Assembly: GCF_003597395.2 (NCBI RefSeq)
Contig: NC_133770.1
Span: forward strand, 200,729,259-200,793,258
Origin: Chelonoidis abingdonii
Taxonomy: Eukaryota; Chordata; Testudines; Testudinidae
Direction: 5' to 3'
DNA length: 64,000 bases
Shown here: positions 47,807-59,872 of the stretch, piece after piece
Numbering within the stretch: the first letter of the stretch is position 1
Layout of the letters: each line of letters starts with the position of its first letter
The notes under the pieces: model-generated
What the model saw: the letters and a program-made list of their open reading frames with translations, nothing else
Databases searched by the model: none
What the model was told of the DNA's origin: nothing
Position numbers and translations under genes: made by a program

Positions 47807-47994
47807 CACCTCTACCTCGATATAACACTGTCCTTGGGAGCCAAAAAGTCTTACCACTTTATAGCTGAAACAGCGTTATATTGAACTTGCTTTGATCCAC
47901 TGGAGTGCACAGCCCCGCCCCCCCGGCTCACTGCTTTACCTTGTTATATCCGAATTTGTGTTATATCGGGTCACATTATATTGAGCTAGAGGTG
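47807..47994. repeat. Mariner/Tigger-type MITE with TA duplication
   Basis: The left end CACCTCTACCTCGATATAAC pairs with CACCTCTAGCTCAATATAAT (reverse of the right end). TA flanks at 47805-47806 and 47995-47996. 188 bp, with internal GTTATAT motifs in both orientations. Confidence 0.78.
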
Positions 47995-48759
47995 TAGTCT
48001 AAGAAAAGTTTCACTCAAATCCAGGTGCAGTACAGATATAGTAGAATTGGATCTCCTTTTTAATTATATCATTTTGAATGTATTAAATTATTTGTGTTCC
48101 TTTATCCAATTACTCCTATTGTAAAATGCAGGTAAATTCCTGTTATATTTGTTGCAAATCTTACTCTATTACTTTGTCCATCTCAAATTCACATCCAGAC
48201 AAATTGTTTATATTTCTCAACATTTTATTTATGAAGCAATAATGGGAGGCAGTTTTAACTGTTCCCTATCATGATTAAGGTAAATATGGCTTAGGAAATT
48301 GGTCTACAAGCACAAATTTGTACTCAAGCTGGCTAAAATTCTTAATGTAGAATGTGTCAGAGACAGAAGACATTTTCATGCAGTAGGAAAGGTTTTTTTT
48401 CTCTGCTCTACATAACGTTCATGCTCATGCTGTTGTTTTCAACCAGTGTATACTAATACCTCATGTTAAAAAGTGCCCCGTTGGTAACATACTAATATAT
48501 TTCTCTCATGGAAGCTAAATATATAACAAAATCCGAGAACATATAACAGATGTAGTGTCACACCAAACATTCACCTTCATCTCTTCTAGGAAATGGTTGA
48601 AGAAACCACATATATTTCTCTGTCAGACTTCCTGTACGAGGGTCCTTAGAGCTACTCGTACAAACATAGACACCATTGTACAGACTTAAAGACTTAAGAT
48701 GGAAAGTTACTGAAAATTCATAAGCAAAATGGCAAATAAGCAAAACCTGGCTTTCATCT

Positions 48760-48825
48760 GTGGATTTCAAAGCACTTTACAAAGCAGGTAAGTTTTATTA
48801 TCCCTGTTTATCAGATAACTGATCT
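48760..48825 (-). repeat. MIR-like SINE fragment
   Basis: GGATTTCAAAGCACTTTACA then TTTTATTATCCCTGTTTATC, reverse of the MIR 3' region. Confidence 0.45.
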
Positions 48826-48929
48826 GATATTCTTACACACATTTACCCTTAAGCTAAAACCTAACAATCATCTAATTGATGGGAACATATGCATCATGTA
48901 ATGGTGCAAACCTGTTGTGAGCTGTGATG

Positions 48930-49262
48930 GGGTGTTCACCTTATAAAAGCCCTGAAGGGGTTAAGGTGGCCAATTAAACATATAGGCCACACCTGCGTGG
49001 GGAAGTGGCACAGACTGGGAATTGGCATGAAGGACTGCCAGTGTACAGACAGGAGTTGGTCCAGGAGGGACTTTTATACCCAGGAAGGGGAAGGACTAGA
49101 TAGTGACCTAGCTGGAGGGCAGAGCCACAAAGGCGGAGTTCTGTGAAATATGAGACAAGAGGACACCACAGCTGTAGAATGACTGACTGAAGTAGAGTGC
49201 TATGAACTAATCCCCAGACCCAGCCACATGGGGACACCCCAACAGTGAGTGAACCCTGTCAC
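48930..49262. repeat. Unclassified repeat, copy 1 (internally deleted)
   Basis: GATGGGGTGTTCACCTTATA at the left, GGGGAAGTGGCACAGACTGG and GGGAATTGGCATGAAGGACT in the middle, CTAATCCCCAGACCCAGCCA and AGTGAGTGAACCCTG at the right. All of these recur in 50241-50905, which has some 300 bp more in the middle. Coding or class not recognised. Confidence 0.65.
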
Positions 49263-50240
49263 AATTTGATGGAGAATGCAGGCATGAGTGTTGCCCCCAT
49301 GACTCGCCCAAGGCAAGTGTGAGAGGCTGCAGTGGAAGAACAGGGAAAAAGAATAATAGTCATGTATGGAAGCCTTTTTTGCAGAAAGCAGGTACTCTCC
49401 TAGTTAAGGGGGCTGACAACAACAAGAGGGGTTCCCAGCAGTACTTACACAGGTCCCTGGAGAACAACATAGACAGTGGGAAGCACAGTTATACTTGTAG
49501 AGCTGTTGGATGAGACTGGGGGAACAGCAGTATTTATATAGGCTCTTGTGGGAGGAAATTAGCAGAGACTTCAGAGGCTGGGAATAGAAAAGAGATTCTT
49601 AGGTCAGCAGTGCAGCCAAGGAAGCTTTATGTCTGTGGGAACATGCAAAAAAAGAGTAACCCTACCTGTATGGGGATAGGAAGCCTGACACTGGAGGTGG
49701 GAATGCAGGAAAGCCCTAACGCACCTAACCTGTTGGGAGAGTTGCAAGGGGATGCACCTTCTGTTCTGTGGGGAATTGTGATGTGAGGAGGCATTGTCCT
49801 CATAAGGAGCAGAAATGTGGCCAAGAGAAGTGCAGGGTCCTGACTTAGGGCCTGAAGAAAGTTGGTGAACTGCAGCATCAGCACAGGTATAGTAGAGAAA
49901 GCTGTGATGACAGAGGGTGAGAAGGAACTGAAAGGGAGAAACATTCTTACAAAGACAAACCTGAACAAGGCAGGGATAAACATAGAGATTAGCCAGTATA
50001 TGTTTGGATCCCCAATCCTGAGAGTCTACAGAGCAAGGGAAGGTACTACAAGAGAAGGCAGAGCAGACCTTACAAGTAGCTGTACAAGACCTGGAATATC
50101 AGAACGAAAAGTAGTGGTACACTATGGAAGAAAGAGGAAAACTGCTTCTTTTGATGGATGAATTAGAGCAGGCTCTAATGACTTCCAGGCTCAGCTCTGG
50201 TAAATGCAGGGTTGGGGGCATCCATACCTGACGACTGCAG

Positions 50241-50905
50241 TCTTGATGGAGTGCTCACCCCACATCAGCCCTGAAGGAATTAACGTGGCTGAGATAGCGC
50301 CAGTTAACTTTATAGGATGCATCTGGGGGAAAGTCAGGCTTGACTAACAAGCTCTAAGTGAAGATGAAGTCCAGCTGGGCAGGAGCAGATTGGACTTGTA
50401 TAAAACTAAGAAATTGAGAAAGGTGCTGGAGGGAGAGATTCAGCAGTCACTCTGGGCACAGAGAGGTGGGTATGAGGAAACCCTGGGATTCTCCTGTCCC
50501 TCATGGAAGGAGTATAGTCAGTGGAGTTGCAGGGAAGAAAGCCTGTGGAAGGCAGAGTAGGAAGAAGCCCAGGGAAAGTGTAGACTTTGGCTTCTGAGGA
50601 TAGGGTCCCTGGGCTGAAACCTGGAGTAGAGGAGGGAATCACTGGGAAAGTGGCACAGACTGGGAATTGACATAGAGGACTGCATGGGCCGGGGTACAGA
50701 CAGTCCAAAGGAACTTGTGACACCCAGAGGGGGAAGACTAGATCAAGACCTAGTTAGAGAGCAGAGCTACAAAGAGGGAGTGCTGTGAAGTATGTGAGAT
50801 GAGACTGCTGCAGCAACTGAATAACCAATGGAAGGAAGTGCAAAACTAAGCAAGAACTAATCCCCAGATCCAGCCAAAAGGAGATGCCACAGCGGTGAGT
50901 GAAAC
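50241..50905. repeat. Unclassified repeat, copy 2 (longer form)
   Basis: GATGGAGTGCTCACCCCACA, GGGAAAGTGGCACAGACTGG, CTAATCCCCAGATCCAGCCA and GTGAGTGAAACCAGC correspond in order to copy 1. The extra centre (50330-50640) includes AGCTGGGCAGGAGCAGATTG. Same orientation as copy 1. Confidence 0.65.
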
Positions 50906-51480
50906 CAGCTGCATAAACATAATAAATCTAATAACATACCACCTTAAAATATTTTAAATGTTCACAATGACAATGAATTGCACCCTGATACAGAAATCTT
51001 ATGTTTTTAGAGAGTGCTATAACAAACGTATTATACCTATAAGTTAGAAGCTTCTGAAAACATCAAATATAATAAAATCAGTTTTCCATACTGAACAAGG
51101 CTTAGTCAGCCAACTCAGGTGCCGGTCACCTCCACAAAGTAAGTGGTTAGGGAGTGTAACTAAACTCTTGTTAGCAAAGTCACATCACCTTTCATGATGG
51201 AAACAGTAAATATCTACATGATACTTACTGCATGAGTTTGTGTACATACCAATGCTGCTTCCTATCAGTCTGGTGTCTGAGCCTCTACCGTGTAAAATTG
51301 ATAGCAATAGCAAAGTCCCTAGTGAACTCGTGGCATCTCTGGGTCTCCTTGGGGAGTAAAAAACTGATATTTTTTTGATGATGGGGGGGTTGATATTTTG
51401 GGTGGTTTTTTATTTTATTTTTTGTATGTTAATTTTCTCATACTATGGGGGGTTATTTTTGAATTGGGGAGGTTAGGATG

Positions 51481-52092
51481 TGTGGCAAATTGCCGGTACT
51501 GTTCTGCTGGGTCTCGCACTTTCTCTTCTCTGGGGTAGGTTCAGGGCGCTATTGCTTGCCTCTGAACCAGTTCTTAATCATTCCCCTAGTGTCTTTGGAG
51601 GAGGGGAGTGGAGAGGGAGGGACCTGGGCCCGCCCTCTACTCCAGGTCCCAACCCAGGGGCCCTGGGGTTGTGGTGAACCACTTGACTAGCGGTTTCTTC
51701 CCCTGGGTTACTTCCCTCTCATACCCGTCAGCTTGTGAAGGGCTTCTCACCTCTCTTCTATACAAGCCTGGTGCCCCTTACCTAGGGTTTCTGTTGGGCT
51801 TCCCAATCCACCGCAGCACTCCTCCAAACCTTCTATTTCTCTCTGGACAAACTCTTCTCTTCTGCAATCTGCACTCTGCTCCAATCCAACCTTTCTCCTT
51901 CAACTACCACCCCCTGTCTGACTGAAGCAGGGGTTTATATCCCATGACTGGAGTCAGGTGCTCTAATTGGAGTCAGGTGCTCTAATTGGAGTCAGGTGCT
52001 CTAGTTAATCTAAAGCAAACCTTCCTCCCTTGGCAGGGAATAAGGCCCCCTGCTAACACTCTTATGCTGCCCTCTGGCCATGCTGTATCACA
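51481..52092 (-). mobile_element. Solo LTR, copy 2 (4-bp duplication GATG)
   Basis: Starts TGTGGCAAATTGCCGGTACT and ends CTGTATCACA. GATG repeats at 51477-51480 and 52093-52096. A 14-15 bp unit (AATTGGAGTCAGGTGCTCT) is tandemly repeated near 51950-52010, which copy 1 has once. Same family and orientation as 46850-47433, but the different duplications show it is an independent insertion. Confidence 0.72.
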
Positions 52093-53463
52093 GATGGAAG
52101 GTGTCAGTGATGTCATTCCAAATCCCGTCCATGTCAGCCATCACAATTAGGCATTCCTGTGCCCATGACAACTGGAGGCAGACCAGATCTTTGCTTTGAG
52201 CCTGGGCTTCTCAGGAAGACATCCTCAGAATTCTCTGCCTCCAAGCAGCCCATGTGGCAGACCCCAGGTCTCCTACTAGAGCAGAACTTGCAGGGGATTT
52301 CTGAAAAAGATTTGTAATTAAATGTTTCTTGAGTTTGTTCATTGGCTTCATTTTCTTTCCTCCTCAAAATGGCTACACTTAAGAAAAAAAATTGACTTTC
52401 TGAGGAGGGTTTTCAGGGCTGCGGGCTCTCCTCCCTTCCCCCTCAGAAATGGCTGTCAGGGATAGAAAAACCTGGCTCCAGTCACGGTCACCACTGAGAC
52501 AGTGAAGTTTCCTTCACTGAGACCAAGCCAGAATTGGTGTCCCTGTTGCATTTAATAATGCAAGGATAAGAGTAAATCTAGCATGTCCCCTAGGCATGGA
52601 ATTCCTATTCCCACAGATTGTAGGGCCAGGAGGAAAGTTTCACTGGAGTCTCCTGAATCTCTGGGAAGAGATCTCCCCTTAGCAACCAGAAAGGAATTCC
52701 TGCTCCCAGCCAGCATGCAAGCCAAATCTGCGCTGAGACGATGGAGAAGATTACAAAGCATTCTAGCCGTCTTCCTACAGGCAGTCAGACCCCGGCAAAC
52801 ATGAAAGGTGCCAGCCCTTGTGACCTCCCTGATACCAATGAGTCATTTGTCCAGCACTCATTTTGTGTGATCAGTTCCCACTCAGCCTGGCTCCAGCAAC
52901 AGGGAGCATGGCATAAAGTGAATTGGATCCCCTTACCTGGGAGATGGACCTACCTCTTCTTGCCTCCCAGTCTCCAGGGGTTCTACAGGAGATTATAAAG
53001 TGGCTACTGGTTTCCTCAGGGTACATGCCTGCAGACTGTTTTCACCATCTTCCTGATAAGGCATTCTGTCCTTCACAGGGCACATCCACGTTTCTTTCAA
53101 GTGTTTGATCCAGTGACTGGTGAAGCATATTCCTCACAAGCAGTTCTTAAAGGGGCAGCACAAAGATGTAAACCTTCTTCTGAGGGATCCCTGCCCTCTA
53201 TTCCTCTGAAGGGAAGGAGAAATCTCTCTAAAGCTGGAGCTTTGTGTGAGAACTCAGATTGTCAACTAAGCTTCCCAGAATTATGTGAGAATGGGGATAT
53301 AACTTTACAGGTGTTTGTGTTCAGAAAACAAAATGCAAAAAACAAACACATCAACCCTGTAATTCGTCCTCACTTAGTTTATGATTAAGGTGGAGTAGAA
53401 ATTCCCTGTAAATACCTGCTTGAAGTTAAGCCTTCTGTGGTCTCCTTAATAAAGGGTATAGTT

Positions 53464-54191
53464 CAGGGGTGGGCAAACTACGGCCCAGGGGCCACATCCA
53501 GCCCTTTCGATGTTTTAATCTGGCCCTTGAGCTCCCACTAGGAATCAGGGTCCAGGGTTTGCCCTGCTCCAGCTGGGGAGCGGGGTCGGGGGCTTGCCTT
53601 GCTCCACACATGCCGTGGCCTCACATGGCATGTCCCTGCTCCAGCTCCTATGCATAGGAGCAGCCAGGGAGCTCTGCATGCTGCCCCCACCCCAAGCAGC
53701 TTCCATTGGCTGGGAACTGCAGCCAATGGGAGCTGCTGGGGCAGCACCCATGGATGGGGCAGCACACAGAGCCTCCTGGCCATGCCTCTGCATAGATGCT
53801 GGAGAGAGGACATTCCACTACTTCCGGGAGCTGCTTGAGGTAAGTGCTGCCCGGAGCCTGCATCCCTGACCCCATCCCATGCCCCTGCCCCATCCCTGAT
53901 CCCCTTCCCACCTTCTGAACCACTCAGTCCCAGCATGGAGCACCCTCTTGCACCCCAAACCCGTAAACTCCAGCCCCAACTCCAGCTTGAGCCCTCATCC
54001 TCCTTCCCCCTGAGCCCAAAGCCCCCTCCTGCACCCTGAACTTGTATCTGGCCCCACATCAGAGCCCACAGCCCCCAGCTGGAGCCCTCACCCCTTCCCG
54101 CACCCCAACTCCCAATTTCGTGAGCATTCATGGTCTGTCATACAATTTCCATACCCAGATGTCCTTGGGCCAAAAAGTTTGCCCAACTCTG
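53464..54191. mobile_element. hAT non-autonomous element, 728 bp
   Basis: The left end CAGGGGTGGGCAAACTACGG pairs with CAGAGTTGGGCAAACTTTTT (reverse of the right end). Duplications GTATAGTT (53456-53463) and GCATAGTT (54192-54199) differ at one base. The interior holds an inverted GC-rich part with CATTGGCTGGGAACTGCAGC and a C-rich part. The long open frames on both strands (for example 53538-54131) are inside it and not protein-like. Confidence 0.85.
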
Positions 54192-55072
54192 GCATAGTTA
54201 CACAGCTGAAGGAATATGTTGTCAAATACACAGACAGAAGATCATCACTCAGGCAAAACTTCAGTACAGTAACTCAGCCTTGAAATACTGAAATATGCCA
54301 TTACAGCATTATTGTTCCAAAACTTCAAAATATGAAAATAAACATCCTGGATGTCTATTGAAGATATGGAGAATCATCCAGAGAAACCTCTGCTACAAGA
54401 AGAAACATTTTCAATATAGAGCACTCTTTTTGGACTTGTAACTTGTACATGGGTATTCATAAATGCCATATCATCCCTCCCTCACAAGTGAAAGGAATGC
54501 AAGTCTTTCCTTGCCTTGTTATGCTATTGTTAAAAATCTTCCGAAATATGGTTTTGAGCAAGCAAATAGAAGGGCCAATTGCAGCCTCTCACAAAACTCC
54601 ACTATCTATTTTAAGTTGTTATCCAAGACCACATTTCATTCAGAAGAGAGACGGAAGTAGTATGGTAATAGAAGCTGGCTTTTTTTGCAATTCTGTGGTT
54701 GCAGTTTTGCTGAAAACAATATATTTTGCAGGTGCACACCAGCCATACCACCAAGATTACAGTTTGCTTATGGACCTTAACTATCCTTGCCACACATTAA
54801 TGCTCTGAAATTTACAAATTCTCTGACCCTGTGCAAACACAAATTAGAGGGCAGAGTAGAAACTTGAGACTGTTTAGTGATGTGGAATCTACAAGCAAGT
54901 AGGAGCATTATCTCATCACATTTGAAACTTGCGGATCATTTTCCAGCTTGAGTACACACTTTTAAAGCACTGAGGCACTGGTTCTGAACACTAACACTCG
55001 TGTAGTCCCACTGCAAGAAAGAAGCCTACCTATACTAGAACTGATAAATTGCAATTTTTGTGCATTATTATT

Positions 55073-55310
55073 GCCCCACCCCTTCTGCCCGAGGCCCAGA
55101 GCTGGGGCCCTGTTCCATAAGTATTTAATATTAACTTTCGCCCCTGCTTTGAGTTAATATTTCTGCTTTTTGAGTTCTTTAGCTGATTTTGAACCTCCGT
55201 TCCAATTGGAAAAAAATCCATAATCATCTTAAATGTTCACTTCTGGGTCTATTCTTTTTACCAGAATGGTATTCTGATGTTAATTTCAGTAGAGGGCAAT
55301 AAGTAAGTCA
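55073..55310 (+). repeat. 238-bp direct duplication, copy 1
   Basis: GCCCCACCCCTTCTGCCCGA, then TGTTCCATAAGTATTTAATA and TGAGTTCTTTAGCTGATTTT through CCAGAATGGTATTCTGATGT. It aligns without gaps to 56423-56660 at a constant offset of 1350, about 93% identical by eye. Confidence 0.85.
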
Positions 55311-55613
55311 ATAAATAGTGGCTAGGTTGGGAGGCAGTTTGTCCTCTATGCCTATCATGTTAACTTTTTAATACAAAAAACTGTATACATGTATAATATG
55401 GTAGAGCTGGTTGGGAAGTGATTTTTTTTCTTCCTGCAAAACCACAACTTTTCATGATTGCTCCAGGAAAACCCTAAAGTTCATGTCAAGGTTCTGCTGA
55501 CTAGCTCTTTAAAACTTGTATATAGTTAACTTCCAATGCTGAAAAATACTGTAACTCTGGGGAATTCTTCCTGAGAAGGGTTCAAAGCATAGGCTCAGAG
55601 CCAAAGATCTGAT

Positions 55614-55675
55614 ATGCCTGCAATTGCCATGGTGACAGAAAAACTTCCTGTTGCGAAGACTTACAAAATTCCCAG
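55614..55675 (+). other. Candidate first coding exon (weak)
   Basis: ATG followed by 20 codons (MPAIAMVTEKLPVAKTYKIP plus two bases) into a strong donor GTAAGG at 55676. No known protein is recognised. Chance is a real possibility. Confidence 0.15.
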
Positions 55676-56224
55676 GTAAGGCAGAATTTTCTCTTATTTG
55701 CTCTGATGGACAGGTGGTTTTGAAGGTTTACTTCATCTCAGAGGATGGTACAACTCTGGATTAAGTTAATCTCTCCTGCAAATTCATGCCATAGCTGGAT
55801 CTCCTCAGCTGTGACTGCTTTGTCCCCAGCTCTCACATGCTTAATTTTAGACTTTGTCATCTGCATTCTCAGAAGGGTGCAACTGTCTCAGCAGTTCTGC
55901 TATTTAAAATTCAGTCTTTAACATAATTGGGGCTTGGTCCATTAATTGCTTTGAAGATGAAGACTAAATTGGTCTCTGAAACAGACTAGAAGTTAGTAGA
56001 GAGACTTGAGATTTGAAGAACCTATTGTGCTCATGGCAGCTGAAACCATGGAAGAGACAGGCATATGTTCTGTACCAGCTGGAAATTTTTTGACCAGCTC
56101 TGCAACTTAGCAGACATGGGAAATAATTTCTGCTTCCCCATCAAGCAAGGAAATGCAGTTTTCTTACCCTGCTCTCACCTGGCACACTGCAAAGTTAAAC
56201 CTTTTTATTTCAATTCTGTTACAG

Positions 56225-56440
56225 ACCTTACTGGCAGAGCCGCCAATGGGAGGCAAAAAGGGCAGCTGCCCTGGGCACAGCGACTTAAAAGGGCCCGGGG
56301 CTCCGGCCACTGCCGCAGTAGTGGTAGCCAGGAGCCCTGGGCCCTTTTAAATCGCCACCAGAGCCCCAGGCAGTCAGGCCAGGTACTGCAGATGGGCTGG
56401 GGCTGGGAGAGGCTGACCCCCAGCCCCACCCCTTCTGTCT
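56225..56440. repeat. GC-rich dispersed repeat part
   Basis: GGCAGAGCCGCCAATGGGAG then CCTGGGCACAGCGACTTAAA, with an inverted TTTTAAATCG. It runs directly into duplication copy 2. Frames here are composition artefacts. Confidence 0.4.
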
Positions 56441-56660
56441 GAGGCCCGGAGCTGGGCCCCTGTTCCATAAGTATTTAACATTAACTTTCACCCCTGCTTT
56501 GAGTTAATATTTGTGCTTTTTGAGTTCTTTAGCTGATTTTGAACCTCCGTTCCAATTTTTAAAAAATCCATAATCATCTTCAATTTTCACTTCTGGATCT
56601 ATTCTTTTAACCAGAATGGTATTCTGATGTTAATTTCAGTAGAGGATAATAAATAAATTA
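56423..56660 (+). repeat. 238-bp direct duplication, copy 2
   Basis: Gap-free counterpart of 55073-55310. Its left part is continuous with a GC-rich repeat (56225-56440), of which copy 1 has only the last few tens of bases. Confidence 0.85.
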
Positions 56661-57489
56661 AGAATAACATGTAAGGGTCTTGTTTATGTGAGGGGGGAAA
56701 AAGCTTTATAGTCTTACTGATGTAAGCAAAACCACTCAGGCCCTTAGAATACATGTATATATTGACCCTTTTGAAAAATTTCAGTCCTTGGTTCTGTTTT
56801 GTTTCTTGAAAAAAATTAAGTCAATCAAACATGATGACGGAGCTAAAGTATTTTTAATATGGTCATTTATATCTATTGGTGAAGATGGAAAGCAAATTTT
56901 TGTGATTTCTATAATGATATGTTTCTGTGATTTTATTTTACTCTAGTTCACTTTGGAGAGTTACAGGCCAAAATGCCAAATTAACAGTTTCTACTAATGA
57001 GATAGATAGCTTTAATATATATCAAAGCTGGATATCTACTTTGAGTAGCTCCTACTGCTATTTCTGATACTGATAGTCAAAAATCCATTTATCGATCTGA
57101 TTGCTTCCTTCTGGGACAGTAATGAGAACACTACCCGCTAATGCATAGAAGAGAGTAGATCAGGTTTCACTGGCCTTCCTAATTTCACCTCTTACCTAAT
57201 ATAAAAAGGCCTAAGTCTTCTGCTTAGTTGGCCCAGTATTGTACTAAAATGGCTGACAGACCAATATGAAAAAAACATATTGGTTGTCTCAGGTAAACAC
57301 CTGTGTGTAACTTAACTGTAACACTGCATAGATAGAATTTTAAGTATTAGAGAGAGCATTTCTAAGAAATCTTGGCTAACAGCCCTTATCCCACAAAGCC
57401 TTCATGACAAACGCCAAGCAATGGTTTGCTTTATCAGCAAACCCAGGAAATGCATGTCATTTAATTATAATTTTTCTTCTCTGATTAAG

Positions 57490-57600
57490 GCGGGACCTAC
57501 GCATGCACGCAACCCTTTGGCTACTGACAACCTAAAGCTTGCCCAGATGAAAGCTGCAGTGGCAGTCTTGGGCTACAACCTTTCTACTAAACAGCAATGA
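57490..57600 (+). other. Candidate terminal coding exon (weak)
   Basis: Preceded by TTTTTCTTCTCTGATTAAG, a good splice acceptor. Phase-0 frame of 36 codons (AGPTHARNPLATDNLKLAQM then KAAVAVLGYNLSTKQQ) and a TGA. Unrecognised; phase does not fit direct splicing to 55614-55675. Confidence 0.15.
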
Positions 57601-57996
57601 AAGTTTTGAGGATGCTGTTTGTTCACTCCACATTCTCATGTTTCATTTGTATCTACTTTTTTCCTTACGTAGTCATAAAATATCCATCTAAATAAATAAA
57701 CTGCTCATAATTTAATAAGTGATTATTTTTTTTAGCAATAACACTAAATCTAGAATAGTTCTTCCACTTGGCACTGTGTAAAAGCAAGACAAAGTATGCT
57801 ATAAAATATTTCCCTGAATAGTCCACAGTAAACCACCAGCAAGTCCACTGTGTAAGTGTAATAAATAACTCCATGTATTTATATGGATTAAATGGGATCA
57901 GAAAAGCATGGAAAATATTTGGTCTTTAGTTGTGAAGAGCATCAAGGTTTCTCACACTCGATGTCACTGTTTTAGAAAGGGAGGTTGCAAATGCTC

Positions 57997-58202
57997 TCAG
58001 CTTTTTGCAAATAAAAGTATATTCTTCAACTTGTAGAGTAAAACTCCAACAATGTAAGAAATAATGAAAGGGGTCTGTGCATCACCCACGCTACTGAAAA
58101 ACCGCAGATCAGCAGATAACCTGTCAGCCTCTTGAAAACTCTCAGTAGCAAAAGCCCCTGCTAGCCGCTCATGTCCAATAAAATGATGAGTGCTGCTCAT
58201 AT
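57997..58202 (-). other. Candidate terminal coding exon on minus strand (weak)
   Basis: The minus strand has a long pyrimidine tract ending CTGCCCCCAG just before an open frame of 67 codons ending in a stop. It contains MSSTHHFIGHERLAGAFATE and a hydrophobic PFIISYIVGVLLYKL near the end, which could be a membrane segment. I do not recognise the protein. Confidence 0.2.
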
Positions 58203-58478
58203 CTGGGGGCAGGGGGAGGAGGAGGGAGAAGGCAAAATTTTACAACTAAAGGGTAACTTCAAAAATATGGTGATAATACTCCATTCTTTTCAACAAAACA
58301 GCAAATAACCCAAGTATCTTGGGCTCTGTGATTGTAGAAATATCAGCAAGCATTGCAGATCAGTTTCATATTGGCAGTTGACATTTTTAATATTTGTTTT
58401 GGAAATGTTCCAAGGCCCCAAGTAGGATTAAGAACCTGTTGTGCTGAACAGCTGCTGTCCTTAAGAGTTTTCAGTCTT

Positions 58479-58537
58479 AGGCCCCAAACTTGCAACAAGA
58501 TTCACCCCATCTGAGCTGTGCAGGATCAAGGCCCATG
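58479..58537. repeat. Short MITE relic, GGCCCCAATCCTGCAAC family
   Basis: AGGCCCCAAACTTGCAACAA at the left and CAGGATCAAGGCCC at the right. A shortened relative of 31324-31450. Confidence 0.5.
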
Positions 58538-58551
58538 AAGACAAGCGGTGT

Positions 58552-59615
58552 ATAACAATGGCCATAGTGGGTTAGACCAGTGATCCATCTTCGGACAGTG
58601 GCTTTCAGAGGGAATGAACAGAACACAGCAACTACTGAGTGATCTGTCCCCTGTCAACCAATCTCAGCATTTGGCAGTGATAGGTTTAGACTCACCCAGA
58701 GGATGGGATTGCATCACTGACCACCCTGGCTAATAGCCATTGATGGACCTATCCTCCATGAAATTATCTTTTAATTCTTTTTTGAAGCCAGTAATATTTT
58801 TGGTCTTTTCAACATCCTCTTGTAATGAGATTCACAGGATGACTGTGTTGTGTGAAGAAACCATTCCTTATGTTTGTTTTAATCCTGCTGCCTATTAATT
58901 TCATTGCTTGAACCCTGGTTTGTGTGTTATATGGAGGGGCCCATAATGCTTTTTCTCCACAGCATGCATAATTTGATAGACCTCTGTCATATTCTCCCCT
59001 TGTCTCTCTCTCTAAACTGAACCCTCCCTGTCTTTTTAATCTATCCTCATATGGAAGTTTCTATACCCCTAATCATTTTTGTTGCCCTTCTCTGTATTTT
59101 TTTTCAAATTCTAATATATCCTTTTTGAGGTGAGGTAATCAGAACTGCACACAGTATTCAAGGTGTGGGCATGCCATGGATTTATATAGCGGCATTATGA
59201 TATTTTCTTTTTTTATCATCTATCCCTTTCCTAATGGTTCCTAACATTCTGTTTGCTTTTTTGACTGCTACTGCACATTGAGCAGATGTTTCCAGTGAAC
59301 TATCCACCAAGACTCCAAGATCTCTTTGAGTGGTAACAGCTAATTTAGACTCCATCATTTTGTATGTATAGTTGGGATTCTTTTTCAATATGCATTACTC
59401 TGTGTTTATTAACATTCAATTTAAATTGCCATTTTGTTGCCCAGTCACCCAGTTTTGTGAGATCCCTTTGTAACTCTTTGTAGTCTACTTTGGCCTTAAC
59501 AATCTAGAATAATTTTGTATAATCTGAAAACTTTACCACCTCACTGTTCACCCCCTTTTCCAGATAATTTATGAATATGCTGAACACACAGATCCTTGGG
59601 GGACCCTGCTATTTA
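58552..59615 (-). mobile_element. CR1 LINE 3' part, antisense
   Basis: The low end is the reversed tail (AACAATGGCCATAGTGGGTT). Higher up, the minus strand at 59388-59182 reads NPNYTYKMMESKLAVTTQRD then LGVLVDSSLETSAQCAVAVK and KANRMLGTIRKGI, the C-terminal part of CR1 reverse transcriptase. Truncated upstream at about 59615. Confidence 0.8.
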
Positions 59616-59872
59616 TCAAGTCAAATATTAAAGCTGTCAACAAAATCCATAAAATATTGAGAGAAAAGGGCTTTTCAATGAACGGAAAATTTTAAGAAAC
59701 TTGTTTTTGTCAAACTTTTATCAAAATGGCTTTCAAGAAAAATTAAAACAGTTGGTTTAGAAAAATGTTTTTTTCCGGAAGAAAAATAATCATTCCCTGA
59801 CCAGCTCTCTCAGACTGTACTATTGAACGTCCTCTATGCCCAACTCCTCTGAAATAATAGTGCACAAGTAGG

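Noticed and set aside
46850..52092. A single provirus with two LTRs
   Set aside because: The two LTRs have different 4-bp duplications and no retroviral genes are visible between them.
53538..54131. 197-codon minus-strand frame
   Set aside because: It lies inside the hAT element 53464-54191 and consists of low-complexity Gly/Trp/Ser sequence from C-rich DNA.
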